Assembly (NCBI RefSeq): GCF_007992495.1
Contig: NZ_BKAJ01000068.1
Coordinates: 1 to 64,000 of the forward strand
From: Reyranella soli
GTDB taxonomy: Bacteria; Pseudomonadota; Alphaproteobacteria; Reyranellales; Reyranellaceae
Reading direction: 5' to 3'
DNA: 64,000 bases
Within the stretch, counting starts at the first letter, position 1. Each line of letters starts with the position of its first letter. Shown piece by piece: positions 29,243 to 38,193 of the stretch. Position numbers and translations under genes: made by a program. The notes under the pieces were generated by a model. The model did no database searches, was not told the origin of the DNA, and was given only the letters and a program-made list of their open reading frames with translations.

Positions 29243-31279
29243 GTGGTGAAGAGCGAAGTTCGAGTCGTCTGTGCGCACGATTGTCCCGACATGTGCTCGC
29301 TCATCGCCCATGTCGAGGACGGCAAGGTCGTGCGCGTGCAGGGCGATCCGGACCATCCGTACACGGCGGGATTCGCCTGCGGGAAGGTCAATCGCGACGC
29401 CGACCTCGTCAATTCGCCCGAGCGCATCAAGACGCCGCTGAAGCGCACCGGCCCGAAAGGCTCGGGCCAGTTCAAGCCGATCACCTGGGACGAGGCGCTC
29501 GACGAGATCTCCGCCAAGTGGAAGGCGATCATCGCCGAGAGCGGCCCGCTGGCGCTGCTGGGCTACGCCTACTCCGCCCACCAGGGCCTGATGAATCGAG
29601 GGCTGGTGAACGGCCTGTTCCATGCGCTGGGCGCCTCGCGCCTGCAGGCCGGCACGGTGTGCGATACCTGCTGCGAGACGGCGTGGGACGTGACCGTCGG
29701 CTCGGTCGGCGGCGCCGACCCCGAGGATGTCGTCCATTCCGACCTGGTGATCTCGTGGGGCGCCGATCTCGCCGCCACCAACGTGCATTTCTGGGCGCTC
29801 GCCGAGGAGCAGAGGAAGAAGCGCGGCGTGCCGATCGTGGTGATCGATCCGCGCCGCACCCGCAGCGCCAAGGCCGCCGACCTCTATCTGCCGATCCGCA
29901 TCGGCACCGATGCCGCGCTGGCGCTGGGCATCATGCACATCCTGGTGCGCGACAAGCTCGCAAATCGCGACTACATCGCCCAACACACGCTGGGCTTCGA
30001 CAAGGTCGAGCGGGAGATCCTGCCGAAGTTCCCGCCGCAGCGCGTCGCCGAGATCACGGGCCTGGCCGTCACCGACATCGAGAAGCTTGCGGCGATGTAC
30101 GGCAAGGCCAAGGCCGCGCTGATCCGGCTGGGCGAAGGCATGACCCGCCTCACCCACGGCGGCCAGGCACTCCGCACCGTGGCGCTGCTGCCTGGCGTCT
30201 CGGGCCACTACGCCGTGAAGGGCGGCGGTGCGCTGCTGCTGACGGCAGCGTCGTGCGATCTCAACTACGCCGCCGTGCGCAAGCCGTCGGGGCTGGCCGC
30301 GACGCGCAACGTCAATCACCTGCGGCTGGGCGAAGAGCTTCTGAACATGCAGGACCCGCCGATCCGCGCGCTCTACGTGGCGGCCAACAATCCCGCCGTG
30401 ACCTGCCCCGAGGTCCACAAGGTGCAGAAGGGCCTTTTACGCGAGGACCTGTTCACTGTGGTGCACGATCCCTTCATGACCGACACCGCGAAGTACGCTG
30501 ACATCGTGCTGCCGGCGGCAAGCTACCTCGAGACCGACGATCTCTATCGCGCCTACGGCGCCTACTGGATGCAGTGGGGCCGCCAGGCCGCCAAGCCGCA
30601 GGGCGAGGCACGGTCGAACTTCGATGTGGCGCAGGCGCTCGCCGGGCGCATGGGACTCAGCGACCGCATCTTCACGCTCGCACCGCAGGACGCGGCCAAG
30701 GAGCTGTTCAAGGGCGCGACCGGTCCTGCGGCCGCCGCCGATCCGGAGAAGCTGTTCGCCGGCGAGCCGATCCATATCGCGCACGAATTCAAGGGCCAGC
30801 AGTTCAAGACGCCGTCGGGCAAGCTCGAATTCTATTCCGAGCAGCTCGCCAAGCAGGGCGTCTCGCCCCTGCCCGACTGGAACGAGGATCCTGCCGAAGT
30901 GGCCGAGGCCGCCAAGTGGCCGCTGCGCCTGCTGACGGCGCCGGGCTATTTCCAGGCGCACACGGCGTTCTCGGGCGTGGGCTTCCTGCGCCAGCGCGAA
31001 GGCAAGCCGTTCTGCGTGCTGCATCCTGAGGATGCCGGCAAGCGCGGCCTCAAGAACGGCGACGAAGTGCGCCTGTTCAACGATCGCGGCGCGATCGGGC
31101 TGATGCTGCAGGTGGGCGACGACATCCAGCCCGGCGTCGTGCTGGTGCCCGGACAGCGGCCCACCGGCGAGGCCGTGTCCGGCACCATCAACATGCTCTG
31201 CTCCGACCGCTACACCGACATGGGCGAAGGTGCGACGTACCAGAGCACCTGGCTCGATGTCGGCAAGTGGACGGCATAG
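29243..31279 (+). CDS. Molybdopterin-dependent oxidoreductase (DMSO reductase superfamily)
   Basis: A 678-residue cytosolic enzyme with no twin-arginine signal. The N-terminal Fe4S4 motif is CAHDCPDMC followed by Cys in GFACGK, then the molybdopterin domains (WDEALDEI, ADLYLPIRIGTDAALALGI) and the C-terminal molydopterin dinucleotide-binding domain (SGTINMLCSDRYTDMGEGA). A CDTCCE segment near residue 138 is in the region expected to supply a molybdenum ligand. Start is GTG at 29243, preceded by GGGGAG; a second GTG follows. No partner subunits lie nearby, so it probably works as a single subunit with a soluble acceptor. The substrate is unknown. Confidence 0.85.
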   Translation: MVKSEVRVVCAHDCPDMCSLIAHVEDGKVVRVQGDPDHPYTAGFACGKVNRDADLVNSPERIKTPLKRTGPKGSGQFKPITWDEALDEISAKWKAIIAESGPLALLGYAYSAHQGLMNRGLVNGLFHALGASRLQAGTVCDTCCETAWDVTVGSVGGADPEDVVHSDLVISWGADLAATNVHFWALAEEQRKKRGVPIVVIDPRRTRSAKAADLYLPIRIGTDAALALGIMHILVRDKLANRDYIAQHTLGFDKVEREILPKFPPQRVAEITGLAVTDIEKLAAMYGKAKAALIRLGEGMTRLTHGGQALRTVALLPGVSGHYAVKGGGALLLTAASCDLNYAAVRKPSGLAATRNVNHLRLGEELLNMQDPPIRALYVAANNPAVTCPEVHKVQKGLLREDLFTVVHDPFMTDTAKYADIVLPAASYLETDDLYRAYGAYWMQWGRQAAKPQGEARSNFDVAQALAGRMGLSDRIFTLAPQDAAKELFKGATGPAAAADPEKLFAGEPIHIAHEFKGQQFKTPSGKLEFYSEQLAKQGVSPLPDWNEDPAEVAEAAKWPLRLLTAPGYFQAHTAFSGVGFLRQREGKPFCVLHPEDAGKRGLKNGDEVRLFNDRGAIGLMLQVGDDIQPGVVLVPGQRPTGEAVSGTINMLCSDRYTDMGEGATYQSTWLDVGKWTA

Positions 31280-31282
31280 TGC

Positions 31283-31493
31283 GGGGGCGCGCCACTCCGG
31301 TGGCACGTCATGACCAACCGAGCAACTCGCTAACCTCACCCTGAGGAGCGGCCCAGCGGGCCGCGTCTCGAAGGGTGGGCTACAGCACAACTGGTTCCCA
31401 CCCTTCGAGACGCATCGCTTCGCGATGCTCCTCAGGGTGAGGTTGTGTTGGTTCTGGCGTCTCCATGACGCGCCACTGGAGTGGCGCGCCCCC
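31283..31493. repeat. Nested inverted-repeat element with 30-bp ends
   Basis: Ends 31283-31312 and 31464-31493 are 30-bp inverted repeats with two mismatches (GGGGGCGCGCCACTCC...). Inside are two further perfect pairs: 31332-31349 with 31427-31444 (18 bp) and 31363-31379 with 31397-31413 (17 bp). The inner part (CTGAGGAGC...TCTCGAAGGGTG) resembles a palindromic intergenic repeat widespread in alphaproteobacteria. It fills the gap between two converging genes. Its outer ends match those of the element at 42470-42605. Confidence 0.9.
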
Positions 31494-31499
31494 AGCCGA

Positions 31500-31811
31500 T
31501 TACACAAACCGATGCTGTGTGCGCTCGCGCTTGGCGAGCTTTGGCACCGCCTGGCCCACGATCAGCGTCTTGAAGTGATCGGTCTGTTGATGGTTAGCGA
31601 AGGCCGCCTCGTCCTTGAAGACCTCGTAGAAGAAGAACTTGTGCGGCTCGCTGGTCGACTGGTGGATCTGGAACGCCTTCACGCCGGGCTCGCGCTGGGC
31701 CTGCGGCAGGAACTGGCGCACGATCCCCTGCACGGCGTCGACCTCGTCGGGCTTGGCCTCCCAGAACGCGGTGACGACGAGACCATCCTTGAGGCTGTGA
31801 AGATCGGTCAT
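31500..31811 (-). CDS. Antibiotic biosynthesis monooxygenase-like (YgiN-type) protein
   Basis: A 103-residue protein of the ABM superfamily, a dimeric ferredoxin-like fold: VVTAFWEAKPDEVDAVQGIV, EPGVKAFQIHQS, FFFYEVFKDEAAFANHQQTDHFK. Members close to YgiN act on quinols, others on diverse small substrates; function here is open. ACGGAG lies 10 bases before the ATG at 31811. It converges on the molybdopterin oxidoreductase gene, with the nested repeat element between them. Confidence 0.85.
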   Translation of the reverse strand: MTDLHSLKDGLVVTAFWEAKPDEVDAVQGIVRQFLPQAQREPGVKAFQIHQSTSEPHKFFFYEVFKDEAAFANHQQTDHFKTLIVGQAVPKLAKRERTQHRFV

Positions 31812-31898
31812 GGCTTTCTCCGTCGGTTGTTGACGACGGAACCATAGGCCTCGCATCGACGCCGTCGCTTCGGCGCCGGTCGAACTCACGTCGAACGC

Positions 31899-33188
31899 CT
31901 ACGGCGCCTTGGCGATCGGACGACCGCCGCGCAGCGCTTCCAGTTCCGCCTTGATCCGGTCGGCGACGAGGGCTTCGCCCTTCTGGGTCCAGTGACCATC
32001 CATCTTGCGATAGGTGCCTGGGATGCCATCGAGCGTGGGACGCAGGTCGACATGGCGGATGCCGGCCTTGTCGAGCGCGGCGGCGAGCTGGGCATGCCAC
32101 TCGTCGCAGACGTAATTCCAGCTGTACGCGCGTGGCCACGGCTTCCAGAACTCGACATATTCCGGATCGACACTGCCCATCGGCACCAAGAATACCGACA
32201 ATGGCACGCCGCGCTTGCGCAGCACACGGTCGGTGGCTTCGATCCAGGAGAACGTCGCTTCGACGCTCTTGTTGTCCGCCTTTCGCTTGGCATCCTCCCG
32301 GCTTCTCGCCACATCGAAGTCGCGCGCCTCCCAACTCATGAGCGTGCCGAACATCCAGTCCAGCAGATATTCCTGCTCGCCTTCCTTCTGCGGCAGGGCG
32401 ATGTTGAAGAAGCGGTTGTCGCCGCGCGACAGGATCTCGGCGATCTTTTCTTCGGGCAGGTCGGGATAGACGTAGGTTTTCACGTACGAAATGATGCGCT
32501 TCTGCCGCTCCTCGGGCGGCGAGATGATCGCGGCGTACAGCATCTCGTCGTCGCGGGGCGGCGCCTTGATGCGCGACTGGAAGAAAGCCGCGAGGTCGAG
32601 GCGGTTCACCACCAGCCAGTTGGTCCGCGGCATGATAAGGCCGAGCAGCGCTCCGCCCGGCGATTCGTCGACCCAGTTCGGCAAGATCGAGTAGCCGCTG
32701 TTGGGGGCCATGAAGTCGTTGCCGGCATAGATAAAGAGCAGCACCGCATCGGGCTGCAGCTCCACCGCCACGTCGCGGATACGATAGTAATAGCTGCGCG
32801 GGTCGGTGGCTGCGACGCCGAAGTTAACCGCCTCGATTTTGTGGCTGGGCTCTGTGCGCTGCTGCACCGCCGCCGGCAACGACAATGGCGTGAAGCGCGA
32901 ATCGACGAAGCTGTCGCCGACGAAGATCGCGCGCCAGGCTCCTGGCGGTTTTTCGATCGTCCGCTCGCTGTCGCGCATGCCCCAGGAATTGTCGGGATCG
33001 GCGAGCCAAGGCTGGTTCTTGAAGGGAGTCGCCAGATGACGGACCGACGCGGGCTCGCGCGGGTTCATGGCCCGCGCGGGCCAGGCCGGTACATAGAATG
33101 AGGACAGGATCTCGATGCCCACCAGGCTGGCGGCAATGAGGATGACGCCGAACAGGGTGCCGAACACCCAGCGCTTACGACGGCTCAT
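31899..33188 (-). CDS. Membrane-anchored SGNH/GDSL hydrolase-like protein
   Basis: A 429-residue protein with one N-terminal membrane helix (about residues 8-28), the rest probably periplasmic. SGNH-fold blocks are visible: GDSFVDSRF (block I, Ser nucleophile), NFGVAATDPRSYY (block II Gly), YAGNDF (block III Asn) and DGHWTQKGEALVA (block V, catalytic Asp and His). Relatives remove or add acyl groups on polysaccharides or lipids; the substrate is unknown. The ATG at 33188 is the first codon before the membrane helix. No clear functional neighbours. Confidence 0.82.
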   Translation of the reverse strand: MSRRKRWVFGTLFGVILIAASLVGIEILSSFYVPAWPARAMNPREPASVRHLATPFKNQPWLADPDNSWGMRDSERTIEKPPGAWRAIFVGDSFVDSRFTPLSLPAAVQQRTEPSHKIEAVNFGVAATDPRSYYYRIRDVAVELQPDAVLLFIYAGNDFMAPNSGYSILPNWVDESPGGALLGLIMPRTNWLVVNRLDLAAFFQSRIKAPPRDDEMLYAAIISPPEERQKRIISYVKTYVYPDLPEEKIAEILSRGDNRFFNIALPQKEGEQEYLLDWMFGTLMSWEARDFDVARSREDAKRKADNKSVEATFSWIEATDRVLRKRGVPLSVFLVPMGSVDPEYVEFWKPWPRAYSWNYVCDEWHAQLAAALDKAGIRHVDLRPTLDGIPGTYRKMDGHWTQKGEALVADRIKAELEALRGGRPIAKAP

Positions 33189-33304
33189 GTCTTTTTCGCT
33201 CTCCCCGGCCGTGCACCGCCGTCTCCCGCGGCAAAGAGATGATCACATGATGATAGGCCACGCGCGAGGCGCTCTCAACTTCGTGAAGGCGCTCCGCATC
33301 GCGG

Positions 33305-33709
33305 CTACAGCCGTATAAGCGGCTCGGGCCAAGCCACGCCGCGCATTGCCCTGAGGGCCGCGGTGTCCATGTAGACCGTCTCCTCGGCGATCCGCCCATC
33401 GCGCAGGCGGAACTTGTCGACGCCGCGCCAGTCGATCCGCTTGCCGCCGGCCGTGCGGGTGGCCTGCCATTCGACGATCACGACGTCGCCACGCGCGGCC
33501 CAGTCCAGCAGCTGCCAGACGTGATCGGGCGCCGTCTCGCGCACCAGTTCGGTAAGGCGCCCTAGCTCTTTGCCCGTGACCGGGCGATCGTAGAACGGCG
33601 ACCGCAGGATCCCGTCGGGATGCCACAGCGCCAGGAAAGCCTCGGGATCGCGCGCCGCCCAGGCGGCGGCAAAGCGGCTGACGAAATCCTGAATGTCCAC
33701 ATCGCTCAT
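33305..33709 (-). CDS. SnoaL/NTF2-like family protein
   Basis: A 134-residue cone-shaped alpha+beta barrel protein: DVDIQDFVSRFAAAWAARDPEAFLALW is the standard opening, followed by HPDGILRSPFYDRPVTGKE and, near the C-terminus, DKFRLRDGRIAEETVYMDTAAL. Family members serve as small hydrolases, isomerases or ligand-binding proteins, so no reaction can be given. It diverges from the nucleoside hydrolase gene across about 70 bases. Confidence 0.85.
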   Translation of the reverse strand: MSDVDIQDFVSRFAAAWAARDPEAFLALWHPDGILRSPFYDRPVTGKELGRLTELVRETAPDHVWQLLDWAARGDVVIVEWQATRTAGGKRIDWRGVDKFRLRDGRIAEETVYMDTAALRAMRGVAWPEPLIRL

Positions 33710-33780
33710 CGTCTTCTCCTTCTGGATGAGCGAGACCTAGTTGGGCGATGATGCATCGTCTGGCGGAGTTCGGACCCTAC

Positions 33781-34740
33781 ATGGCCATGGCAAACCGACT
33801 GATCCTCGATACCGACGGCGGCGTCGACGACGCCCAGGCGCTGCTGATGCTGATCGCCGCCGGCCGCGCGCCGTGTGCCATCACGACGGTGTACGGCAAC
33901 GTGAGCCTCGAGGCGGCGACGGAGAACGTGCTCGCCATCCTCGCCACCGCCGGCGTCCACATCGAGGTGCATGCCGGCGCCGCCCAGCCGCTGGTGGAGA
34001 CGCGCATCGATGCCCGTCACGTCCACGGCGAGGACGGCCTGGGCGGCGCGCCCCGGCCGGCCGAGACCCGCGACCTTGCCGGCTGGGACGCCGTGCAGTT
34101 CCTCACCGCCACGCTGTCGGCGGCGGCCGCCGCGGCTGATCCCGTCGATCTCCTGATGGTCGGGCCGCTCACCAACCTCGCGCTGGCGCTCCGGCGCACG
34201 CCGGGGATCGCGAAGGGCATCGGGCGCCTCACGGTCATGGGCGGCACACTGTACGGCCGTGGCAACGTCACGCCGGCCGCCGAGTTCAACATCTTCTGCG
34301 ATCCCGAAGCGGCGGCCATCGTGCTGAGCGCCGGCCTCGACACCACAGTCGTTCCCTGGGAGCCGTGCCTCAGCCATTTCCTGGCCGGCAGCGACCTCGA
34401 TCGCATGCTCGAGGCGGCACCCGAGAGCGACTACAAGGCCTTCGTCCGGGGCCTGATGGCGCACGACCGAACCCGGCACGTGCGCGAGGGCAAGGGCGAC
34501 CGCCTGTTCCTGATCGATCCCCTGGCTGCGGCGGTCGTGGTGGAACCCTCGATCGTCACCAGGGCGCTGCGGGCTTCGATCGGGGTGGCGCTGGCGCCCG
34601 GCCTCACCCGGGGCATGACGGTGATCGACCCGTCCGGCCGGGTCGGTACCCCGACGGTGACCGTGGTCGAAGAGGCGCGGCTGGACCGCCTTGCGGCGCT
34701 GGTTGAGGCATCCCTTACCTGGTCGCCACCCAGAGGATGA
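33781..34740 (+). CDS. Nucleoside hydrolase (IunH family)
   Basis: Cleaves the N-glycosidic bond of ribonucleosides, a purine or pyrimidine salvage step. The calcium-binding aspartate cluster near the N-terminus reads DTDGGVDDA, where DTDPGxDDA is usual; the Pro-to-Gly change leaves all aspartates intact. VGPLTNLALALR and EFNIFCDPEAA are further family motifs. Codons from 33748 are open, but the ATG at 33781 fits the domain start better and an ATG at 33787 is also possible; this gives about 319 residues. Substrate preference is unknown. Confidence 0.9.
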   Translation: MAMANRLILDTDGGVDDAQALLMLIAAGRAPCAITTVYGNVSLEAATENVLAILATAGVHIEVHAGAAQPLVETRIDARHVHGEDGLGGAPRPAETRDLAGWDAVQFLTATLSAAAAAADPVDLLMVGPLTNLALALRRTPGIAKGIGRLTVMGGTLYGRGNVTPAAEFNIFCDPEAAAIVLSAGLDTTVVPWEPCLSHFLAGSDLDRMLEAAPESDYKAFVRGLMAHDRTRHVREGKGDRLFLIDPLAAAVVVEPSIVTRALRASIGVALAPGLTRGMTVIDPSGRVGTPTVTVVEEARLDRLAALVEASLTWSPPRG

Positions 34741-34832
34741 TTTTTCCTATGGCTGCCGTGCAGGCGATTTTCTTTTCCCTTGGCACGAAATGAGCTTAGC
34801 TGCCGGCAGACAGGAACTTTCGGCGAGAGGGA

Positions 34833-35600
34833 ATGGCAGGCAAGGCGAAACCGGTGGTCGGCGTTATCGGCAACGCCTCGGTCGTGAACGACCGGCACAA
34901 CGTACAGCTCGTGGGGCAGCGCAACATGCGCGCGATCGCGGAGGTCGCGGGCGCTCTGCCCCTGATGTTCGCCGGCACGCCGGACATCACTGACGTCGAC
35001 GCCCTGCTGGGTGCGGTCGACGGCGTCCTGCTGACCGGGGCGCGCGCCAACGTCCATCCGACCTGCTTCGGCGTCGAGCCCGATCCGCGGCACGAGCCCT
35101 ACGACCACCATCGCGACGCCATGGCGCTGTCGCTGATCAAGGCCTGCGTCGAGCGCGGCATCCCGTTGTTCGGCATCTGCCGCGGCCTGCAGGAGATGAA
35201 CGTGGCCTTCGGCGGCACGCTGCACCCGGAGATCCGCGACATCCCCGGCCGCATGAACCATCGCATGCCGCGGCTGGAGAACGGTGAGATCCATCCCGAT
35301 CCGGAAGTGGTGTTCGCTGATCGCCACGAGGTGCGGCTGGCCAAGGACGGCGCCTTCGCGAAGCTTTTAGGTCGCGATTCGATCCGCGTGAACTCGCTGC
35401 ATGGCCAGGGCATCCTCGAGCCAGGCGAGCGCGTCGTCGTCGAGGGCATCGCCGAGGACGGCACGATCGAGGCGATCCGCATCGCCGACGCGCCCTGCTT
35501 CGCACTCGGCGTCCAATGGCACGCCGAATACGACCCGCAAAGCAACCCCATCAACCGCGCGCTCTTCCAGGCCTTCGGCGCCGCCCTTCATCAGCGCTAG
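34833..35600 (+). CDS. Gamma-glutamyl-gamma-aminobutyrate hydrolase-like (peptidase C26)
   Basis: A 255-residue class I glutamine-amidotransferase-like hydrolase. The nucleophile is Cys in GICRGLQEMN, and the His-Glu pair is in GVQWHAEYD. The family includes PuuD, which frees GABA from gamma-glutamyl-GABA in putrescine catabolism; no other puu genes are nearby, so the substrate is uncertain. A purine-rich GCGAGAGGGA precedes the ATG. It follows the nucleoside hydrolase by 92 bases and its stop overlaps the stop of the converging MFS gene. Confidence 0.88.
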   Translation: MAGKAKPVVGVIGNASVVNDRHNVQLVGQRNMRAIAEVAGALPLMFAGTPDITDVDALLGAVDGVLLTGARANVHPTCFGVEPDPRHEPYDHHRDAMALSLIKACVERGIPLFGICRGLQEMNVAFGGTLHPEIRDIPGRMNHRMPRLENGEIHPDPEVVFADRHEVRLAKDGAFAKLLGRDSIRVNSLHGQGILEPGERVVVEGIAEDGTIEAIRIADAPCFALGVQWHAEYDPQSNPINRALFQAFGAALHQR

Positions 35601-36991
35601 CGCTGCCTGAGCGACACCAGCCTCAAACCCGCGACGACGGCGGCGAGTGCTGCCAGCACGAAGCTCATCGGCACCCAGAACGCTGCCGCGGCGACGTCGG
35701 TACGGGTCAATCCGGCCGACAGGCCGGCGGCGTTGGCGGCGAGCCCCGAAAGGGCCGCGCCCAGGGCGAAGCCGGTCTGCTGCACGGTGGCAATCGAGGA
35801 GGCGGCGAGATTCTCCTCGCCCGCCCGTGCACCGCTCATGACCCTCTGGGCGATGAATGCCCAGCACGCGCCGATGCCGGCGCCGACAAGGGCGATCGCC
35901 GGAAAGACGATCGGCGCCGGCTTCAGCGGCATCAACAGGGCGACGCCGGCCAGGCCCAGCGCCATCATCAGCGGACCCGCGACCAGCAGCCTATCGCTGC
36001 GTTGTTCCGGCGTGCCGGCGACGACGAGCGACATGCCCGTCCAGCCGAACGAGGCGCCGGCCACCATGTAGCCGGCTTGAAGCGGGTCGAGCCCGTGCAG
36101 GGATTGCAGGAAGATCGCGACGAAAATCTGCAACGGGCTGTAGGAGACGGCAACGAGCAGGGAAAGCCACAGGCCCATGCCCGTCAGGCTGCCAAACGAG
36201 AAGGCATCGGTCGGCAGCAGCGGTTGCGCAGCGCGACGATCGATCCTCAACGTCACCACCAGGGCGGCGATGGCGCCGGCGAGCAGCAGCAGCTTGGTTG
36301 GCACGCCGGGCGCGATCGCCATCAGCGACATGGAAGCGATCGCGCCGCAGATCAGCAGCACGCGCAGGCCGGGCACGCGCGCGCTGGCGCCGCTGGTGGC
36401 GCTGAGCGGCAGGGCGCGGCGCGCCACCACCACCAGGACGACGGCCATCGCCGTCACGGCGAAGAACGCACCGCGCCAGTCGCCGTAGCGGGCGAACAGG
36501 CCGCCGACCAACGGTCCGACCAGGATTGACATGCTCCAGGCGCCCGACAGCAGGGCGAAGCCCCTTGCCCACAGATGCTCAGGAAAGGTGCTGCGCACCA
36601 GGACGTAGGCCATGGCGGTCAAAAGGCCGCCGCCGAAACCCTGGACGAAGCGGCCGGCCACGACCTGGCCCATGGTCGGCGCCAGCGCGCAGGTGAGCGC
36701 GCCCACGCCGAAGATCGCGGCCCCGGTGCAGAACACCGTGCGCGCGCCCAGGATCGAGGTCAGGTAGCCGGTGCAGGTCGCCGCCACGATCGACGAAGCG
36801 AGGAAGGCGCTGGACGTCCAGCTCATCAGCATGGCGCCGCCGAGATTGTCGACGACGCTCGGCAGCACCGTGGCCAGCATCAGCACGTTCATGGAATGCA
36901 GCAGCACGCCGCCCACCAGAACCGCCACCGCCGGCAGCCAGGCCGGACGCAGCAACGCGTTCCAGCCGGTCTCGACCGTTTCCTCCGACAT
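35597..36991 (-). CDS. MFS drug-resistance-type transporter
   Basis: A 464-residue inner-membrane transporter with about 12-14 helices. MFS landmarks include the loop GYLTSILGARTVF and the GRFVQGFGGGLL segment, as in DHA-type efflux pumps. The start is uncertain: no strong ribosome site precedes any of the ATGs at 36991, 37021, 37051 or 37090; I chose 36991 because hydrophobic sequence begins soon after and because the longer forms run into a palindrome at 37042-37067. The divergent neighbour is the Ada-like gene. The substrate is unknown. Confidence 0.85.
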   Translation of the reverse strand: MSEETVETGWNALLRPAWLPAVAVLVGGVLLHSMNVLMLATVLPSVVDNLGGAMLMSWTSSAFLASSIVAATCTGYLTSILGARTVFCTGAAIFGVGALTCALAPTMGQVVAGRFVQGFGGGLLTAMAYVLVRSTFPEHLWARGFALLSGAWSMSILVGPLVGGLFARYGDWRGAFFAVTAMAVVLVVVARRALPLSATSGASARVPGLRVLLICGAIASMSLMAIAPGVPTKLLLLAGAIAALVVTLRIDRRAAQPLLPTDAFSFGSLTGMGLWLSLLVAVSYSPLQIFVAIFLQSLHGLDPLQAGYMVAGASFGWTGMSLVVAGTPEQRSDRLLVAGPLMMALGLAGVALLMPLKPAPIVFPAIALVGAGIGACWAFIAQRVMSGARAGEENLAASSIATVQQTGFALGAALSGLAANAAGLSAGLTRTDVAAAAFWVPMSFVLAALAAVVAGLRLVSLRQR

Positions 36992-37041
36992 TTCGGGGTC
37001 GACTGACCATGTCCATGGCATGGGGTCAAACGACCAAGGCT

Positions 37042-37067
37042 CATACCTCATCTGGGCGTGAGGTATG
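37042..37067. promoter_or_regulatory. Candidate operator, 9-bp inverted repeat
   Basis: CATACCTCA and TGAGGTATG form perfect 9-bp arms with an 8-base spacer, centred between the MFS and Ada-like genes, about 80 bases before the Ada-like start. It could be a dimeric regulator site for either gene. If the MFS gene were to start at 37090 the palindrome would lie within coding sequence; this would argue against an operator role. Confidence 0.45.
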
Positions 37068-37143
37068 GGCAGGACCGACACAAGGGACATAGAGGTCCGA
37101 AAATCGCGAGCGACGGCCGGTTCCGCGTACTAGATTCCCCGGC

Positions 37144-38193
37144 ATGGAACTGCACGATCGCCGTACCTACTACCGCGCCTTCCAAAGCCATGATGCCCGC
37201 TTCGATGGCCGCGTGTTCGTGGGCGTGACCTCGACCGGCATCTACTGCCGGCCGATCTGCCCGGCGCGCTGCCCGAGGTTCGAGAACTGCCGCTTCTTCG
37301 CCTCGGCCGCCGCCGCACAGGAGGCGAGCTTCCGCCCCTGCCTGCGCTGCCGGCCCGAGATTGCGCCCGACCTCGCCTTCTGGCGCGGCACCGCCAACAC
37401 GGTGAGCCGCGCGCTGGCATTGATCGCCGACGGCGCGCTCGACGGCGAGGACAGCGACGTGGAGAAGCTCGCCGAGCGCCTTGGCGTCGGCGGTCGCCAG
37501 CTGCGCCGCCTGTTCCAGCGCCATCTCGGCGCCTCGCCTATCGCCGTCGCCCAGACCCGCCGCGTGCTGTTCGCCAAGCAGCTCTTGCATGACACGCACC
37601 TGCCGATGGCAGAAGTGGCGCTGGCCTCGGGCTTCGGCAGCGTGCGCCGCTTCAACGAGACGTTCCGCGACCTGTTCGGCCGGCCGCCCAGTGCGCTGCG
37701 CCGCAAGACCGGTGCCGACAATTCGGCGCGCGAAGGCGTGACGCTGCGACTTGCCTACCGCCCACCCTACGACTGGCCAGGCATGCTGGCGGCATTGTCG
37801 TCGCGCGCCGCGCCGGGCGTGGAATGGATCGACGCCAATACCTGGCATCGCCGCATCGATCTCGACGGCAAGCAGGGCCGCGTCGCGGTCGCCCATCTGC
37901 CGGCGCGCAATTCGGTGATGGTCACCATCCACTTCCCCTGCGTAAAGGCCCTGCCCGCGATCGTGGCGCGCGTGCGCCGCGTGTTCGATCTCGGCGCCGA
38001 CATCGCCACCATCGACAGCCATCTGGCGCGCGATCCCAAGCTCGCACCGCTGATCCGGAAGCGCCCCGGCCTGCGTCCACCCGGCGACTGGGAGCGCGAG
38101 ACCATGGCCGTCGTGCAGGACAACGCCCCGCCCGCCTGGCGGCCGTGGCACGCCTACGCCCACCAACATCTCAGGATGGCCAACCATGGTTGA
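37144..38193 (+). CDS. Ada-AraC-AlkA_N fusion lacking the glycosylase domain
   Basis: Alkylation-response protein of 349 residues. Residues 1-75 are an Ada methyl-phosphotriester acceptor with zinc cysteines C35, C39, C66 and C69 (C35 in TGIYCRPIC is the methyl acceptor by analogy to Ada). Residues about 85-190 are an AraC helix-turn-helix; 195-310 are the AlkA N-terminal domain. The HhH-GPD glycosylase domain expected next is absent: after RPGLRPPGDWE the sequence passes within 16 residues to AWRPWHAYAHQHL, which looks like the normal extreme C-terminus. The frame is intact, so this is probably an in-frame deletion. It overlaps ogt by eight bases. Confidence 0.85.
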   Translation: MELHDRRTYYRAFQSHDARFDGRVFVGVTSTGIYCRPICPARCPRFENCRFFASAAAAQEASFRPCLRCRPEIAPDLAFWRGTANTVSRALALIADGALDGEDSDVEKLAERLGVGGRQLRRLFQRHLGASPIAVAQTRRVLFAKQLLHDTHLPMAEVALASGFGSVRRFNETFRDLFGRPPSALRRKTGADNSAREGVTLRLAYRPPYDWPGMLAALSSRAAPGVEWIDANTWHRRIDLDGKQGRVAVAHLPARNSVMVTIHFPCVKALPAIVARVRRVFDLGADIATIDSHLARDPKLAPLIRKRPGLRPPGDWERETMAVVQDNAPPAWRPWHAYAHQHLRMANHG

